In this document: positions 48,358 to 61,000 of the stretch, piece after piece
How positions within the stretch are numbered: position 1 is the stretch's first letter
How the letters are laid out: each line of letters opens with the position of its first letter
NCBI GenBank assembly: GCA_004794655.1
Contig: SMMW01000585.1
Location: 6,468,001-6,532,000, forward strand
Source: Marisa cornuarietis
Lineage: Eukaryota; Mollusca; Gastropoda; Architaenioglossa; Ampullariidae
Reading direction: 5' to 3'
DNA length: 64,000 nt
Translations under genes and position numbers: made by a program
The notes under the pieces: generated by a model
What the model saw: the letters and a program-made list of their open reading frames with translations, nothing else
What the model was told of the DNA's origin: nothing
The model's database searches: none

Positions 48358-51300
48358 GTAGGAAAATATTTCCTGCGTTCATTTTTCACCCCACCCTCTT
48401 TTTTACAGCTTCATTTTGCACATTACGGCGTGCAGGTATAGACAAATATATACTTGTATAAGAGAATATATATAATTATATATATCAGCATTTATTAATC
48501 CCCGTTAATTGCAGTTCGTGCCGAGATTTGTTGTGATACAGCCTGCAGAAAGAATGGCGAAGCTTACCTGACACATCACAGCAGTGGTCAGTGTATGACG
48601 ATCCCGCTTGATGTCTTCATGTGTGTCACGCGCGGCTTTGACCAGATCGACGGCGGCACTTCTTTCGTGTCCTCGCGTGCATGAGAGTTCTCTAACCGTC
48701 CTCTAGAAGCACCCCTCCTTCGCACTTTACTCTTACTAAGCTGTGGACACCAGAAAAAGATTTTCGTGTGGTGGGGGGAGCGGAAGCCAGCGAGGGCGCC
48801 TCTAGTCCACAAAGCGTTGGCACATTGTCTCGACTTCTTCATCTTGAACCGCTGTTGCCGATTTTGCTGCTGATGGACATAGCTCCCAGCCGGTCAGAAT
48901 AAAAACATAAAAAATACAGGACGCCTATGAAAAGTGGGCAAAAGATCGGAATGGGCGATAAATTAGATTTTTTTGCGAACGTAGAAAAGAGGCTAACACT
49001 TCACTGGGTGCAAGGACAAACCGCGACATTTATGTAGCCACTCACTCGAATATTGTGTTCCTTTATTTTTTATTACTTCTTTACCAGTAGCTTTTCGTGT
49101 ATGTATTGTACTAATGAATTTCTCTCCCTCCCTGTCTCTCTTTCTTTCTCTCTCTCTCTCTCTCTTATATTATTTTATCACGATGCTGGAATTCATGAGT
49201 ATTATGTGGCAGGAAAGAATCCGACTCCACCCACATTTTTATTTCTTCTATTTCTCTTGCCAGTCCTCGTGTTCTCGCTGTGTATTGTTGTTGCTGGATG
49301 TTTTTTAGTTATGAATATACCGCGGAGTTGTTCGCGATAGTGTAGTTTACAGAATAAAATAGACTTGCAGTTCGTTTCCACAAGAGGCTGGAAAGTTATA
49401 GCAGGAGGCTTTGGCCGTGCTCCTGAAATCTGGTGCACGAGCACGGGGGTTTATAGAGTCTGCGTCATGTGAGACATGTAGCAGCTTGGCTCCGAACTCA
49501 GAAGGATGAAACAAAGTGTCCGAGAAATAGGAAACAGCGCCGCTAATACAGCTAGAATACTATGCCTTCATTGTCCTCACATCTTTGTTGAGTTTTTCTT
49601 CAGGAACTGTTGTAATGAAGCAGAGATACACTCTCAGGCTTTGCTTTACCTCCGCTCAGCCCCCACAGAGAACTAGAAGGTTCTCTATGGCCACAGACCG
49701 TACCAAAGTCGGCGACACTAGATTATAGCCGACCGGCGCCTGATACCAGCTACAGGATCAGCTTCCAGTCCGGTTTATTCTAAGGCAGTTATATCTCTGT
49801 TACCTCTGGACGAGGTCCTTGGGATATGCCTTGTCCACGTGAAGACCTCTGTTGCTAGGCTGCTGCACCATGAACTCCTAGTCTTCCTCCGCCAGTGGTC
49901 CTGCATTTTTCCTTTTATAGAAGTCATTCAGTCGTGGTAGGGGGCGAAGAAACCTAAGTCTGTAAGTTCAGGAGTGGACAGGTAGATAACAGGTAAGTGC
50001 TGTGTGCGGTCGCCTCTCGCCTGGATGTTCCTGCACACCTTCTTTAATGCTGGTTTCTCTATCATCATCAGAGTCATTAATAAATTTGAGGTCGTTGTTT
50101 CTTAACAGAACTGTCAGGGATTTTATTGTAGATTGTATCGCACAACCCTGGTTATTCTTTTATGAGCGGAAAACAAAGTGGATATAGCAACGGCTAGCCA
50201 ACCCGAAGGTTCATACACTAGGTAGGATACCCGTCACAGTTGACACTGCTGTGGGTTGGGTACCTGACTATAGGGTTCTGGGAGGTAAGTCAAAGAGGGA
50301 TACTGCCCTAACGAAAAGCTGGCGTGGATATAACTGGGATCTCTGAAACCTCATTTCCCAACAACCGCAAGGCCACGTGACTATCTTTTTACCTATTCTT
50401 TTCCTTTCTTTTTTTCATTTCCCTCCTAAATACCCCGACGTTGTGGAATGGAGAAGGGAGATCACTGGAGTCTTCGTTTGTTCACGTATCCCGAATTCAG
50501 CGGCACACTTCGCCGAAGCTAACACTGAAATGTCGCCGTTGTCTCCTGGTCCCAGTGAGAGCGGCCCACTGTCAAAGGCGCGGACCAAAAGAGACAAGAC
50601 ACGACAGCCAAAGAAAAGTTTGAAAAGCCAATGAGAACGACTGGTGAAGTCGCGGCGACGAAGGGTGAGAGGCAAAGCGACGGCAATGGAAGAAGGATGT
50701 CAGGAGTTTTAATTTTTGCCCTCGCGCACAATGGGGGTCTTCTGTTTAAAGTTTAAAGTGCCATTATGCGTCGCCGAAGCCAGGATCTAAGCCCAGACTC
50801 AAGTGGCACCAGACTTCCTGTGCTAAAATTGCGGTGTCCCCCGCCACATTAAACTCCCTCCACGAGAAACATTTCCGGTTCTCTGGCATCTTATGCAGGC
50901 ACAGCGGGCCGGGCGACCCCGCGGATAAATGGAGGGGATAGCAAAGAAAGGGTTAACGCCTTTGAAGGATTCCATTGCTTGTGCCGAGTGGACAGTGTAG
51001 CGGATGCTAGGGTACAGACGAAAAAAAAGATCCCTTTAAATAAAGGAGGAAAGGAGGTGAGTAAAACGGGGGATGGAGAAGAGCTGGGGGGAGGGGGAGA
51101 GTTGACCTCTGATAGACACAACAAACACAGTGTAGACAGTGCATATAGACAGGTTAGACTCCACGCGTTCTCCACGGTAGACCCCGGAGGAGGGAGCACA
51201 AAAAAGTCATTGAATGAAGATGGCTGCCTCTGTTTGCTTCGAGTTCGGAGAAAGGTTGCACATAAAGAGGAAAGGGTGAGGTGGCTGTTTGGTGCACCCG

Positions 51301-51833
51301 GAAGATGCTGAATGGCGCGGCGTTCCAGCCTCTTCCCCATGGCCTGCCACGGATGCCAGAGCGGGTGGCTGTAAAGTATGAATGAACTAAGTGAAAGAAA
51401 CGTCGCAGGCACGTGCAGAATGCACACTGCAGGTATTTACCGCAGCACAGCGAGCTGTCTTATTGGTCTGGAAAACAATAGAGGATGGTTTGCTGTAGAC
51501 ATCTCCTTTCTCTCTTTCCTGGTAGCTTTCCTCGTTGTCTCCTCCTTTCCACTCCCCGTTTTCCATTCCACAATCTCTTTTCTCTCCACAAATAACCCAG
51601 CAATGGCGGCTCGTGTTTTTCTCGACTGGTGATTCAGCCTTTTTAGAACACAAATCTGAAATTAATGATTTTTTTGTTGTTGCAATAAGCACTTCGTAAT
51701 GTCTGCTTTATTGCAGATACATATGTCCGTGTATACATATGTGTGCATGCGCAATGAATGCGTCTTTGTGTGTGCCTCTTTCACTGAAATAGTGTGTGGG
51801 TGTATGTGGATGGGTTGTGTACAGGGATACTTA

Positions 51834-51887
<54 letters not shown>
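51834..51887. repeat. (GAT)18 microsatellite, open frame with splice-like flanks
   Basis: Eighteen perfect GAT triplets, the same count as at 28278. It is flanked by tgtacag on the left and CCACAG|GTAAGA on the right, so a poly-Asp exon of 72 nt (51825-51896) is conceivable but unproven. Confidence 0.95.
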
Positions 51888-52185
51888 ATTCCACAGGTAA
51901 GATGTTAGGATTAAATATATTGATAATATTAATTATATTTAGAGATTAAATACAGTGTGTGTTATAATATTCGTCTCCTCACACGGTAAATTAACGGGCA
52001 AGGACATGAGGATAAGGGCGTAATGGCGGGCACACGTCTAGTGGAGAATTATTACAAGGTCCTTTTGATCTCAGATACGTTTTAGGGTTTTTTTTTTTTT
52101 TTTTTTGCAGAGGTAAATTCTTGTAACAATTCTGATATGTATTGTCGCCCTTAAAGGACAGCGAACGCATTGATTGTGAATGAAA

Positions 52186-52188
<3 letters not shown>

Positions 52189-52267
<79 letters not shown>
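52189..52267. repeat. (GTCT)20 microsatellite
   Basis: About 79 bp of perfect tetranucleotide units, among the longest simple repeats in the window. Confidence 0.97.
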
Positions 52268-52613
52268 ACCTTCTGTGCATTCATGTATAACAAGAAAAGG
52301 GAGCAATGGAGACAAAGATAATACGAAGTAAATAGCCCAGACAAAACTTTTTCACGCTTGTTTGACCTGAACTTCATTCAGAGAAGAACGGAAGTGCGGG
52401 GCTAGCTGGGAGGAAGAAACGTTGGCTCGCAGGGACGAGTGTGAACACCCGTGAGGTGCAGCTGGAGTAAATAAGACATTCTAAAACAATTTTAACACGA
52501 GACAAAAGTCTCTTGGGAACTATTTTGGTAGCGTAAAACACAGGCAGCGATTTCATTTGGTCTTGACAATATTATAGCTGCGGTCTATGTGATGATCTAC
52601 GGGTTTTTTGTCT

Positions 52614-52647
52614 TGTTTGTTTGTTTGTTTGTTTGTTTGTTTGTTTT
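52614..52647. repeat. (TTTG)n microsatellite
   Basis: About eight perfect TTTG units. Confidence 0.95.
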
Positions 52648-53295
52648 GAATGTATGATGGTCTGGTCATCGCTCTCTGAGCCTGTCGCGTTACTTCTCCT
52701 GCTCCTTCTTGTATGCATGCGCACAACATTAGCATTAATTGCACTCATTGCACACAACTGTGATTCATTTCTAAAACGGACTGCGGATTATGTAGACTTC
52801 ATGTATGTAATGTATGTTATCGCGTATCTGTCACCAATAAACATCTACATAGTAAACGGGCCATGCAACAGGATACAATAAAGAACTGTACGCATGCACG
52901 TGTGAACATACATCAAGATTTGTAAACGTGAAACTATCATCATGGCTTGTGAACATGCATCTGTGAGCATATTAAAGTAAGGACAGCATACAGCTTAGTA
53001 ATGAAAATAAACACAGGTCATTTCTCTACGAAACCTATCCAGGGGCTGCAATCTTGGCACACGACACCCTGTGGGATTCAGTTCACCTTTCCTTTCTCTC
53101 TTTCCCGTCATTTCTTTCCTTATTATTTTTTCTTTCTTTCTTCCTTTCTCCTCTATACCCACCATACTATTTCTGTCATCCGCCCCCCCCCCCAATTCTT
53201 CATTGTATTATGGCCGTCGCTATTGGCATCATCTCAACCTTCTTACCTCCCCTCTCTTTCTCTCTCTCTCTCTTACCTCATCCCTCATCCGTTTG

Positions 53296-53336
53296 TGTGT
53301 GTGTGTGTGTGCGTGTGTGCGTGTGTGTGTGTGTGG
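53296..53336. repeat. (TG)n with CG interruptions
   Basis: Dinucleotide run with two gcg interruptions. Confidence 0.93.
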
Positions 53337-56300
53337 GGAGGGGGTATGCTCGCGCGCCTGTGCCGTGTCTCCATATAAATAATTATTGCGTATACTGGTG
53401 CTTGCGTCCTAGCACACCTACCCCGTCGTCTCTCCCTTCCCCACCAACTCCATCCCTAATCTCTCAGCTCATCACAGACACCGTGAACATGTGTTACAGG
53501 CCGCTACAGTAGTCAGACAGGCGGAAGTGCCTTATTTTTAATATGCAAATAATGCCACTCTTTTTACAGTTTACTGCGAAGTGCCGGGTGTATGTTGACA
53601 ACAGCCTGAATGATTGTAGATGACGTAAACACCTGCTGTGTTTACATGACTGGTGGTAGGGGTAGGTGGGGTGGCTGAAAGCCAGCGCTAGTCGAAATCT
53701 CAAAGAACTGTTGTGTTTCCACATTAACTGCGTTTTCTTTCTTTTAAATTATAGTGATCATATGTTTCCTGTTAGCGGTCGCTCGTTCTAGAAGGCAATA
53801 CACAATGCTGCTTTTTTTGAATGTTTCTCCCCGTTTTCCCCCTCCCCCGCCACACACACACACACCTTGAACTAGTCTATTTTTCTCCTGCACAGAGTGG
53901 AGTATATTTATCTGGAAAGAAGATTGCGTGGGTGCGGGCGCACCAGGGTGAATTTCTTCACCCTCAGAATGCTGTGTGTTTACTTACTTCTTAGGATCGG
54001 CATGAAGATAATATGTTAACGAAACTGCGTTTGCGTCCATGTTTCCTGGGTCTTTCTGGCTGACATCTCCTCCACGCTGCAACATTTCGCATCCATGTCA
54101 GTCTCTTCTTTAGTCTGTGAATTCGTGTGAAAATTTATTTGATTTTTTTTATTGTATTCTTCGTAAAACAAACAGCCCCTTATCATGTTCTACCAGCACT
54201 TCTTGTATCTCGATTGAGCTGCAGATGACATTTGGTTTAAACTTCATCGATTTTCTTTAAACACAAGTCAGAAGTAAACGCATTTCGTGGATTTCAGATT
54301 TCAGGCCACAGAAAGGGTCTGTTAAAACATACCCTGACGAAAAAAAAAATTCTGACAAGAAATCTTAACAAAAACTGCCTAGTCTTTTCTTGAGCTTTAT
54401 GGCAGTCTTGAGTCGGACTGCCAACTTCTTTTTCAAAGGCCAGGGCTTTCTCTTCCGCGAGGGAAAGTTTGAGAATTCCCCAGACAAAAGTTTGGCTGCT
54501 TCCTCGTGCTGAGAAAAGCAGCCGCTGAATAAAGAAGCCCTTTGAGAACTGCCTGGGCATTACCGCACCCCCCGTATGTCATAACTCAAAATAATGCTGT
54601 ATCTCTCCCGGCATTGTCAAGACAGGAAAACTGAAAAACATTCATCTTCTTCAATTTTTTGGGCCTGCCCGATGGATCTGACAGGCTTTTATGTCTTTAT
54701 TCCCATGTCTTGGGATATGGTATTGCCATCTTTGTTCATTACGCTGCTAACTTTGTCAGTCTTTGATGTCAAGCACAGAGAGAGAGAAAGAGAGAGGGAG
54801 GAAAAGAAAGAGCCTGTAGAGGGATGGGGGTGTTTTGTAGTGATGAAGGAAGAAGTAAAGGTTGGAGGGAAGGTGATTTGAGATGGGTGGGGGATGACGT
54901 TTGAGCGGAAACATTGAGAAGGAATTGAAAAATGAGAGGCAATTGTGGGATTCTCAGGCGCCGGAGTTTGGGTAAGTTTTGAATCGTAATAACGGCATCA
55001 AACCATCTGTTTTACAGATTGTGATGGCTGTTCGCACCGGCAGGAGCCCACAGGCATTATTTTTGGGCGCAGCTAAAATCTGGTTGTTAGGAAGGATTAC
55101 AAAATGGAAGAAAAGCTTCTGAAATAAGAGCGCGCCATTACTCACAGAAAGAAGACAGAAATTATGAAATTTATGACCGCTGAGAACAAAAATCGTGTGG
55201 TAAAATATTCTGGCACCCACGTCATTAAAGTTTCAATTTGATTTTTTTGTTTCCTCGAGGAAATCGTATCTGCGGTGGTAGAAAATCTACTTTATCATTA
55301 TCGTATTTTTTTCCCAGTTCGCTGTTGGAGGTGAAAGCAACACTAATCTCAGCCAGCCATAAAACATCCACAGTTCCCTCCTCTCCTTCCCCATCTTTCC
55401 CCCAAAAGGGAATTAAAGAATGGCTTATGACGTTAGTCTTTTATTCATGGCGTCGAAAACGAAACTAGAAGATTTATGGTCGAAGTAATTAGATGGAAAG
55501 ATGTGGCGATCAGAAAGCTGGCGCTGTGTTTTATCCTGTGACTGAATCAGCAGACGCAGCACATTCACCGACTCCAACAGCTCGTCCAGTGAAGTAGGGC
55601 GTAGTCATTTCTGAACAGGGGGCTGTCATTTTAGAGAGGGATGTTGTCATTGTAAACCCCTCGTTTAAAGTGAACCCATTTCATGTCTGAAAAAAGCTCG
55701 GTATGGGGTAGGTGGGGGGTTGTGGGGTTGGTGGCAGAAATGGAAGGAGAAGGAAACTGCTCATGCATACTTTTCATACATCTTAACAGCTATAAGGAGA
55801 ACATTTCGAATGAACACATTTAGGATTTTTTACCCCATAAGCTTTTCATGGTTTGACGTGTCTATTTTTCTTAAAGAGATTTTTTTTCTTTTGCGCTGTA
55901 GTGGTTGAGCTAGGCTTGTAACTCTGAACTGATGGATATTTTCGGAAAGTAGAAGTCTTTCGCGATTGTGAATGTTTCCTCTGCAGTGCTTTCAAACCTA
56001 AAAGTCGAGCTTCACAGCAAATTAAGTCTTTTAAGTCTGAAACCATTAAGCCTTACTTAGGAGCATCTTAAGGCTGGGAACTCTGACACTACGTAGACAG
56101 GCGTTAGAGGGTAAACTTACCAAAATTAAAAAAAAAACAACAAAGAAAAAAAAAGAAAGAAAGAAAGAAAAGAAAGAAGGCATAAACTGACTTGTCTGCT
56201 CCTGGCAGCTGCTAGACTGACCGGAAGACAGGTGCAGCGAGGGACAAGAGAGAAGCGAATAAATTTGTTTTAGACAATGAGAAGAAATGAACTCCCGAAA

Positions 56301-58424
56301 GCTGGAGGGAAAGAGAGAGAAGCTCTGAGGTCACCTGACACTACAAGGTCGGTGCTTTGAAGTCAGAAGTAGGAGCTAAAGGAGTCCTACAGTCAAGTTC
56401 TTAAAAATCCAAAGCGTGTGGCTAGAGGACTGGTGGCTTTAGGGGGTTGCGGGGGTGGAGGAAGCGATGCTAGTCGGAAATGCTGTCGTTGGGCTTTCTC
56501 ACGTCACAGCTGACGTCGTCGGGCGAGGGAGTTAACGAAGTCGTTGAGGGACGTCAAGTTCAGCGCGGGAAAGTCAAAAGCTTTCTTGAGCTTCAGGTTC
56601 GGCGAGGCACGCTATTGCTTCGATTAGACAGATTGCTGGATTCTAGAGTTCTGACGACGCTGAAAGACATACAGGTGGCGAGATGGGATAGTGGGGTGAT
56701 GGAATGGTGGGCTGGGATGGGGGGCCTGGGAAATGGTACAGGACACAGAAAAAGACGAGTGTCGGCGTTTGCAAACAAGAACATTTGGAGGCTGTACCCT
56801 TGTTTAAAAAAAATTAAATTCTCTCTCTCTCTCTCTCACATACACAAATTCTTATTTGCTGTTTGTAGTTATCAGCGATGAAGATGCTTGGGTCGATAAG
56901 TTCACTGGATTTTATACACGACCGAAAGAAGTTTCCAAGGCGGGACAGTGCCGAAGCAGGATCACGCTACCTTGTCTCTGTTGCCTCTATCCACTCCCAA
57001 ATCCCTACTTACTTTGTATATGTGTGTCAAGTACCTTTAAATATGGGACAAGGCCATCAGGAAAGTTAATAGGCGAAGAAAAAAGTTCTTTCCCTCAAAT
57101 TGGTCGTTCTAAGGTGGGGAGGGGAGGATGGACTAGCTCCCTTTAGCCGAGACCTGACGACGCAAAGCTTGCGCGTGCTGATGTTAAAAGATCAAAGCGG
57201 AGTTAGCAAAAGGGAAGTGTACTAGAGGAGGGATAATGCCCCCCTCCCCCTTCTTCTGTTAATCACAGACGGGAGGGTGGAAGGAATATTTACTCCTCCC
57301 CACCCCCACCTCATTAGAGGCTCTCTGACTAGAACAAAGAGCGCGAGATTGGTGATGGTTGGGGGGGGGATAACTCGAGTTAAGGGGGAACTAGTTTACT
57401 GGCTTGTCTTCCGCTACCCTTCCCTCATCAAGCCTTGCTCCCCACTCCTCCGCCTTCCCCTTGTGTCTTCTCTGCAGTCTTCGATTGTCATGTTCTGCAG
57501 CTTCCGCCCTCTTTGTACACTTTGTCCAACACGGCTGAAGGTCGGACGCCATTTCCTGTCGCTTAGAGAGGTTTGTTTCATCATTAGACCCACACAGGGT
57601 TGGAGAGAGTGCGTTGTGAGTGCACTGAAGATGTTTCTTTCCGCTTTTCTTTCTGTAGACATGGATTGATGCATACGTAGGTGTTTTCTTTTGTGTGTGT
57701 GTGTGTGTGTCATGGTTCGCTTCACGTCCATGAAAGATCTATTGCATCCTCTTCAACACGTGTCCTGCTCCCTCGCCCCATGAGCTCAAACATCGGGAAA
57801 GAAAAAAATCCGCGCTCGATTATGTGGTTATTTAATATCAACATTATTTCTTCATTTTTCTATCCTTTCCTCCTCTCTTTGTTCTTTTCTCTTTCTTTTT
57901 TTTCCTAATTATTTCCCTCAGTTCATCCAGTTCCTAAAAGTAAAAAAAAGATTCTCCATATTTCACATAAAGCGTACTTCATATTTTGCTCGCTTCTTCC
58001 TTCCATCCCAGCTTATCCTCTTCTCTCTCTCTCTCCCGCCCTCCATTATTTTGCTCAGAACATAATGCTCCTCCCTTGCCGCTCGAGTAAGTAAAATAAG
58101 ACGAGAAATACTGCTGACGATGCCAAAAATATATATATATATTTTTTTTTTTTGCTGAAGATGGTGTCTGAACTAATGAGATAGGGAGTGAAAGCGAGTA
58201 TCATATAACCCTGAAATATATTTTGCTGCACTCTCTGACGGTTTACCTATATTTTGGAGGTATCTGCGGATGTGTCCGTCAGCGGGGTAACCCCCATCGT
58301 GCCGCCATGATGCCCCCGGGTATCAGCGACTCTCCACCCAGCGCTGGCGCGCGGCGCACGAAGGTCCCGTGATGTATCTGCAGAGTTGGACAAGATTTGC
58401 AATGGGTTTATAGAGACAGGAACA

Positions 58425-58486
58425 GACGTGAAGAACAAGAGTATGGAGACATTAGGACGTGAAGAACATGAGTATGGAGACATTAG
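58425..58486. repeat. Two-copy 31-bp tandem duplication
   Basis: gacgtgaagaacaagagtat... at 58425 is repeated at 58456 with a single visible substitution, and the next base run (gacgag) starts a third copy that then diverges. Confidence 0.85.
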
Positions 58487-60155
58487 GACGAGGGTGCGAT
58501 TGTAGGGGTTAGATAGCGGAAGGGGGTGAATGGAGCTGGAGGAAAATGGAAAACATGTTTTTGAGACTGGCGGGGATATCCTGCTGGAGGAAAGGTTTTC
58601 TTGAAGGAAAAAAGGAAGGAAAAAAGAGGATGGCAGCTATATTAATAAGTGGCAGGTTCGACTACTGCAGAAACGCAGCTGTTCCACTGGTTTTTGCCCC
58701 TCGCAACTCCTTTTGAGTAATTATTATGACATCGCGAAGACGGAACTGGAAGGTAAAAGTGAGAGAGCGAAAAAGAGTGTCTGTCGGGTGGGGAAGGGTG
58801 TGGGGGCGGGGGTAGGGGACCTCTGCTCGCTGTCTGCGTGGAAACCAGAGTTGCGGCAGTGGGCGCGCAAATGAGAAAGATTGAACCGATGCATCTGTTG
58901 TTTTTTGTGAAATTAGAAAAATAAATCCTGTTTGCACAGTCCACGTGTTGTTTTACTTACTCAGCGATCTAACGCCTCCCTCCTCCCAACCACCACCTCC
59001 CCCCGTCATCTCTACCCCCCCTCCTTCCCGCCTTTGTCGAGCTCGATATTAAAAGTGAGATTCGCAGAAGTCAAGGCGATTGGCTCACGCCTTCATCGCC
59101 GCCGCCATTGCGGGAACAGGTCGCAAAAAGATCGGGAGGAACACCGCGGCACAAAAAGGGGGTTGACGTCTGTTAGTCTCTTTAAAAATCGTGGATGTTG
59201 TTAATGCTGAGATGGCCAATCAACGAGCAGCTTCGAAAGCTCGAAAGCGCTGTGGGTAGTTTTTTCCCCCCATAACAATTTTAGCAACTTTAAAAATATT
59301 CTCTCTCTCTCCTATCAACTCTCCCGCTCGAGACCGAGGGGGTGGGAGATTTTGTTGTATACGCCTGATTGACAAGCCGCACTTGCCTTTTCGTTTAAAA
59401 GGAAGAAAAGAGAAAACGGACAATTGCATACGCTCTAATTGTTGGCTTTTTCCTTATTATTTTTAGAAACTTAAGGTTTACAAAGTCCAGATGTTGCAAA
59501 AAGAAATTCAATTCTTGTTTTGGTCAGTGGTTCAAGGAAAAATATTTCTTCTGAATTTCGGGCGGAAGAAGATCTAGTGCTCACGTGTTTCAATAATTCA
59601 AAAATAGTTTTTATTTTTTTTTATCTATCACATACAGAAAGCAGTAACAATATTATAGCACCGACCAGTGTTTCCGTCCTTGTATTAAGATGAACTTTCC
59701 ATGAACGTTTATTTTTTATGTTGCTGTTGTAAGCATTCAATCTGACAGGAAAGGCTAGTCGGGGAATGTCTTAGAAACGCCTAGGTACGTTTGTTCGATA
59801 CTGGAAATAAAATTGCTTTGATGCGAAACTTGTGAAATCGAGAGATGGGAGGAAGAGGAGTGGTGGTGGTGGTGAGAATTTGATTTTGTTGCCTCCACCC
59901 TTTTGTGCAAAAGGCGTGTTTAGTGATGGCCAGAATAATGCAAAAGCTAGTTTAATTCCGTTTTTGAAACACGGCGCAATCAAAGTGTCCCTCCTCCCCA
60001 ATCTGTTCCGAAGTTTCATCAGCAAAAGAGGCTGGACCAATGGTGAAACTGCTAACCAACGTTCAGTTCTGCTCGCGATGACAGGGCAAGTGTCAAACGA
60101 GCTGTGGAAGCTGAAGTGATGGTCACACAAAAAGAGCGGCTTCTAAAAGAGAGCT

Positions 60156-60324
60156 GGGTGTAGCGGCTTCCGTAGCAATTGATTATAGCAGTTGTTGTAG
60201 CAATTGGTTGGAGCAGTTGTATAATGTGGTTACAGCGGATGTTGTAGCAGGTGGCCTTAGTGGACGCTGTAGCACGTGGTTGTAGCTGATGTTGTAACGT
60301 GGTTGTGGCTGATGTTGTAGCGCC
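60156..60324. repeat. Degenerate 21-26 bp minisatellite (GTTGTAGC units)
   Basis: Roughly seven imperfect units built on gttgtagc(a) and gtggttgtagctgat follow one another. Unit length varies from about 21 to 26 bp. A GGT-rich triplet stretch follows at about 60400-60445. Confidence 0.75.
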
Positions 60325-60929
60325 TCAGTCGCAGCCACGCTGTCAAACAGGGAGAATCTGTCCAGGTCATCCATCACAGCCCGCCGGTGGCCGGAGGTGG
60401 TTGGCGGCAATGGTGGTGGTGGTGGCGACGGTGGTGGTAGTGCCGCGGAGGTAGGAGGAGGGAGCGGGGTAGATGGAGAGACGAGGGACAGATCGATAGT
60501 TGATCCCGTCGCCCGATTAGATCAACGCAACGAGCCATTTAGATGAGCAGATAGCGGTAAATGGTTTTATTGGCAGGTGACAGCCCGTGTTAGACTCTCT
60601 TTTGTGCCGAGACAGATTTCGTGCTGGCGTCCATTACGTCAGCAAGAAGCGTTCACGCCTCGGCTATCGCCCTCTTTGATCAGCGGACAAGCTCGCGAGC
60701 TAGGGAAGGGCGGTAGTGTGGGGGAGGGAAGTGTATAGCCGCTAGTTGGAAGAAACAGAAACGCGAACGGGGAGAGATGGAGGGGGGAGGCGTGGTGCTG
60801 GGTGTTGGAGTTAGGAGGGGATGAGATGAGGAGGTGGGGGAATGGGAGGACGCAGTATCGGAAGTCTTTCCCTGTCGAGCGTCCAGTCTTGGCATTCCTG
60901 GCCGCTTCCAGTTCTTCTGCTTCTTCGGG

Positions 60930-61000
60930 CCTGCATAATAATTAGAATGTAATCAATCACGGCCTTTCCTGGGGCCAGTTAAGTGCATCAATCACGCCAA
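60930..61000. promoter_or_regulatory. Paired PBX/HOX-type sites
   Basis: ATCAATCACG occurs twice, at 60952 and 60987, exactly 35 bp apart, next to ATAATTAG (60937). ATCAATCA is the reverse complement of TGATTGAT, the composite PBX-HOX site. The spacing and complex sequence suggest a regulatory block; only the motifs are directly seen. Confidence 0.25.

Larger units (their letters stand above)
48358..60155. other. Non-coding stretch downstream of the candidate exon
   Basis: Simple repeats are dense from 51.8 to 53.4 kb. A splice-like pair, a pyrimidine-rich acceptor ending at 49920 and CAG|GTAAGT at 49993, brackets 72 nt with stops in all frames, so at best it is a non-coding exon. An imperfect hairpin-like segment lies at about 50215-50270 (cacag...ctgtg). 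No protein gene is supported. Confidence 0.5.
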
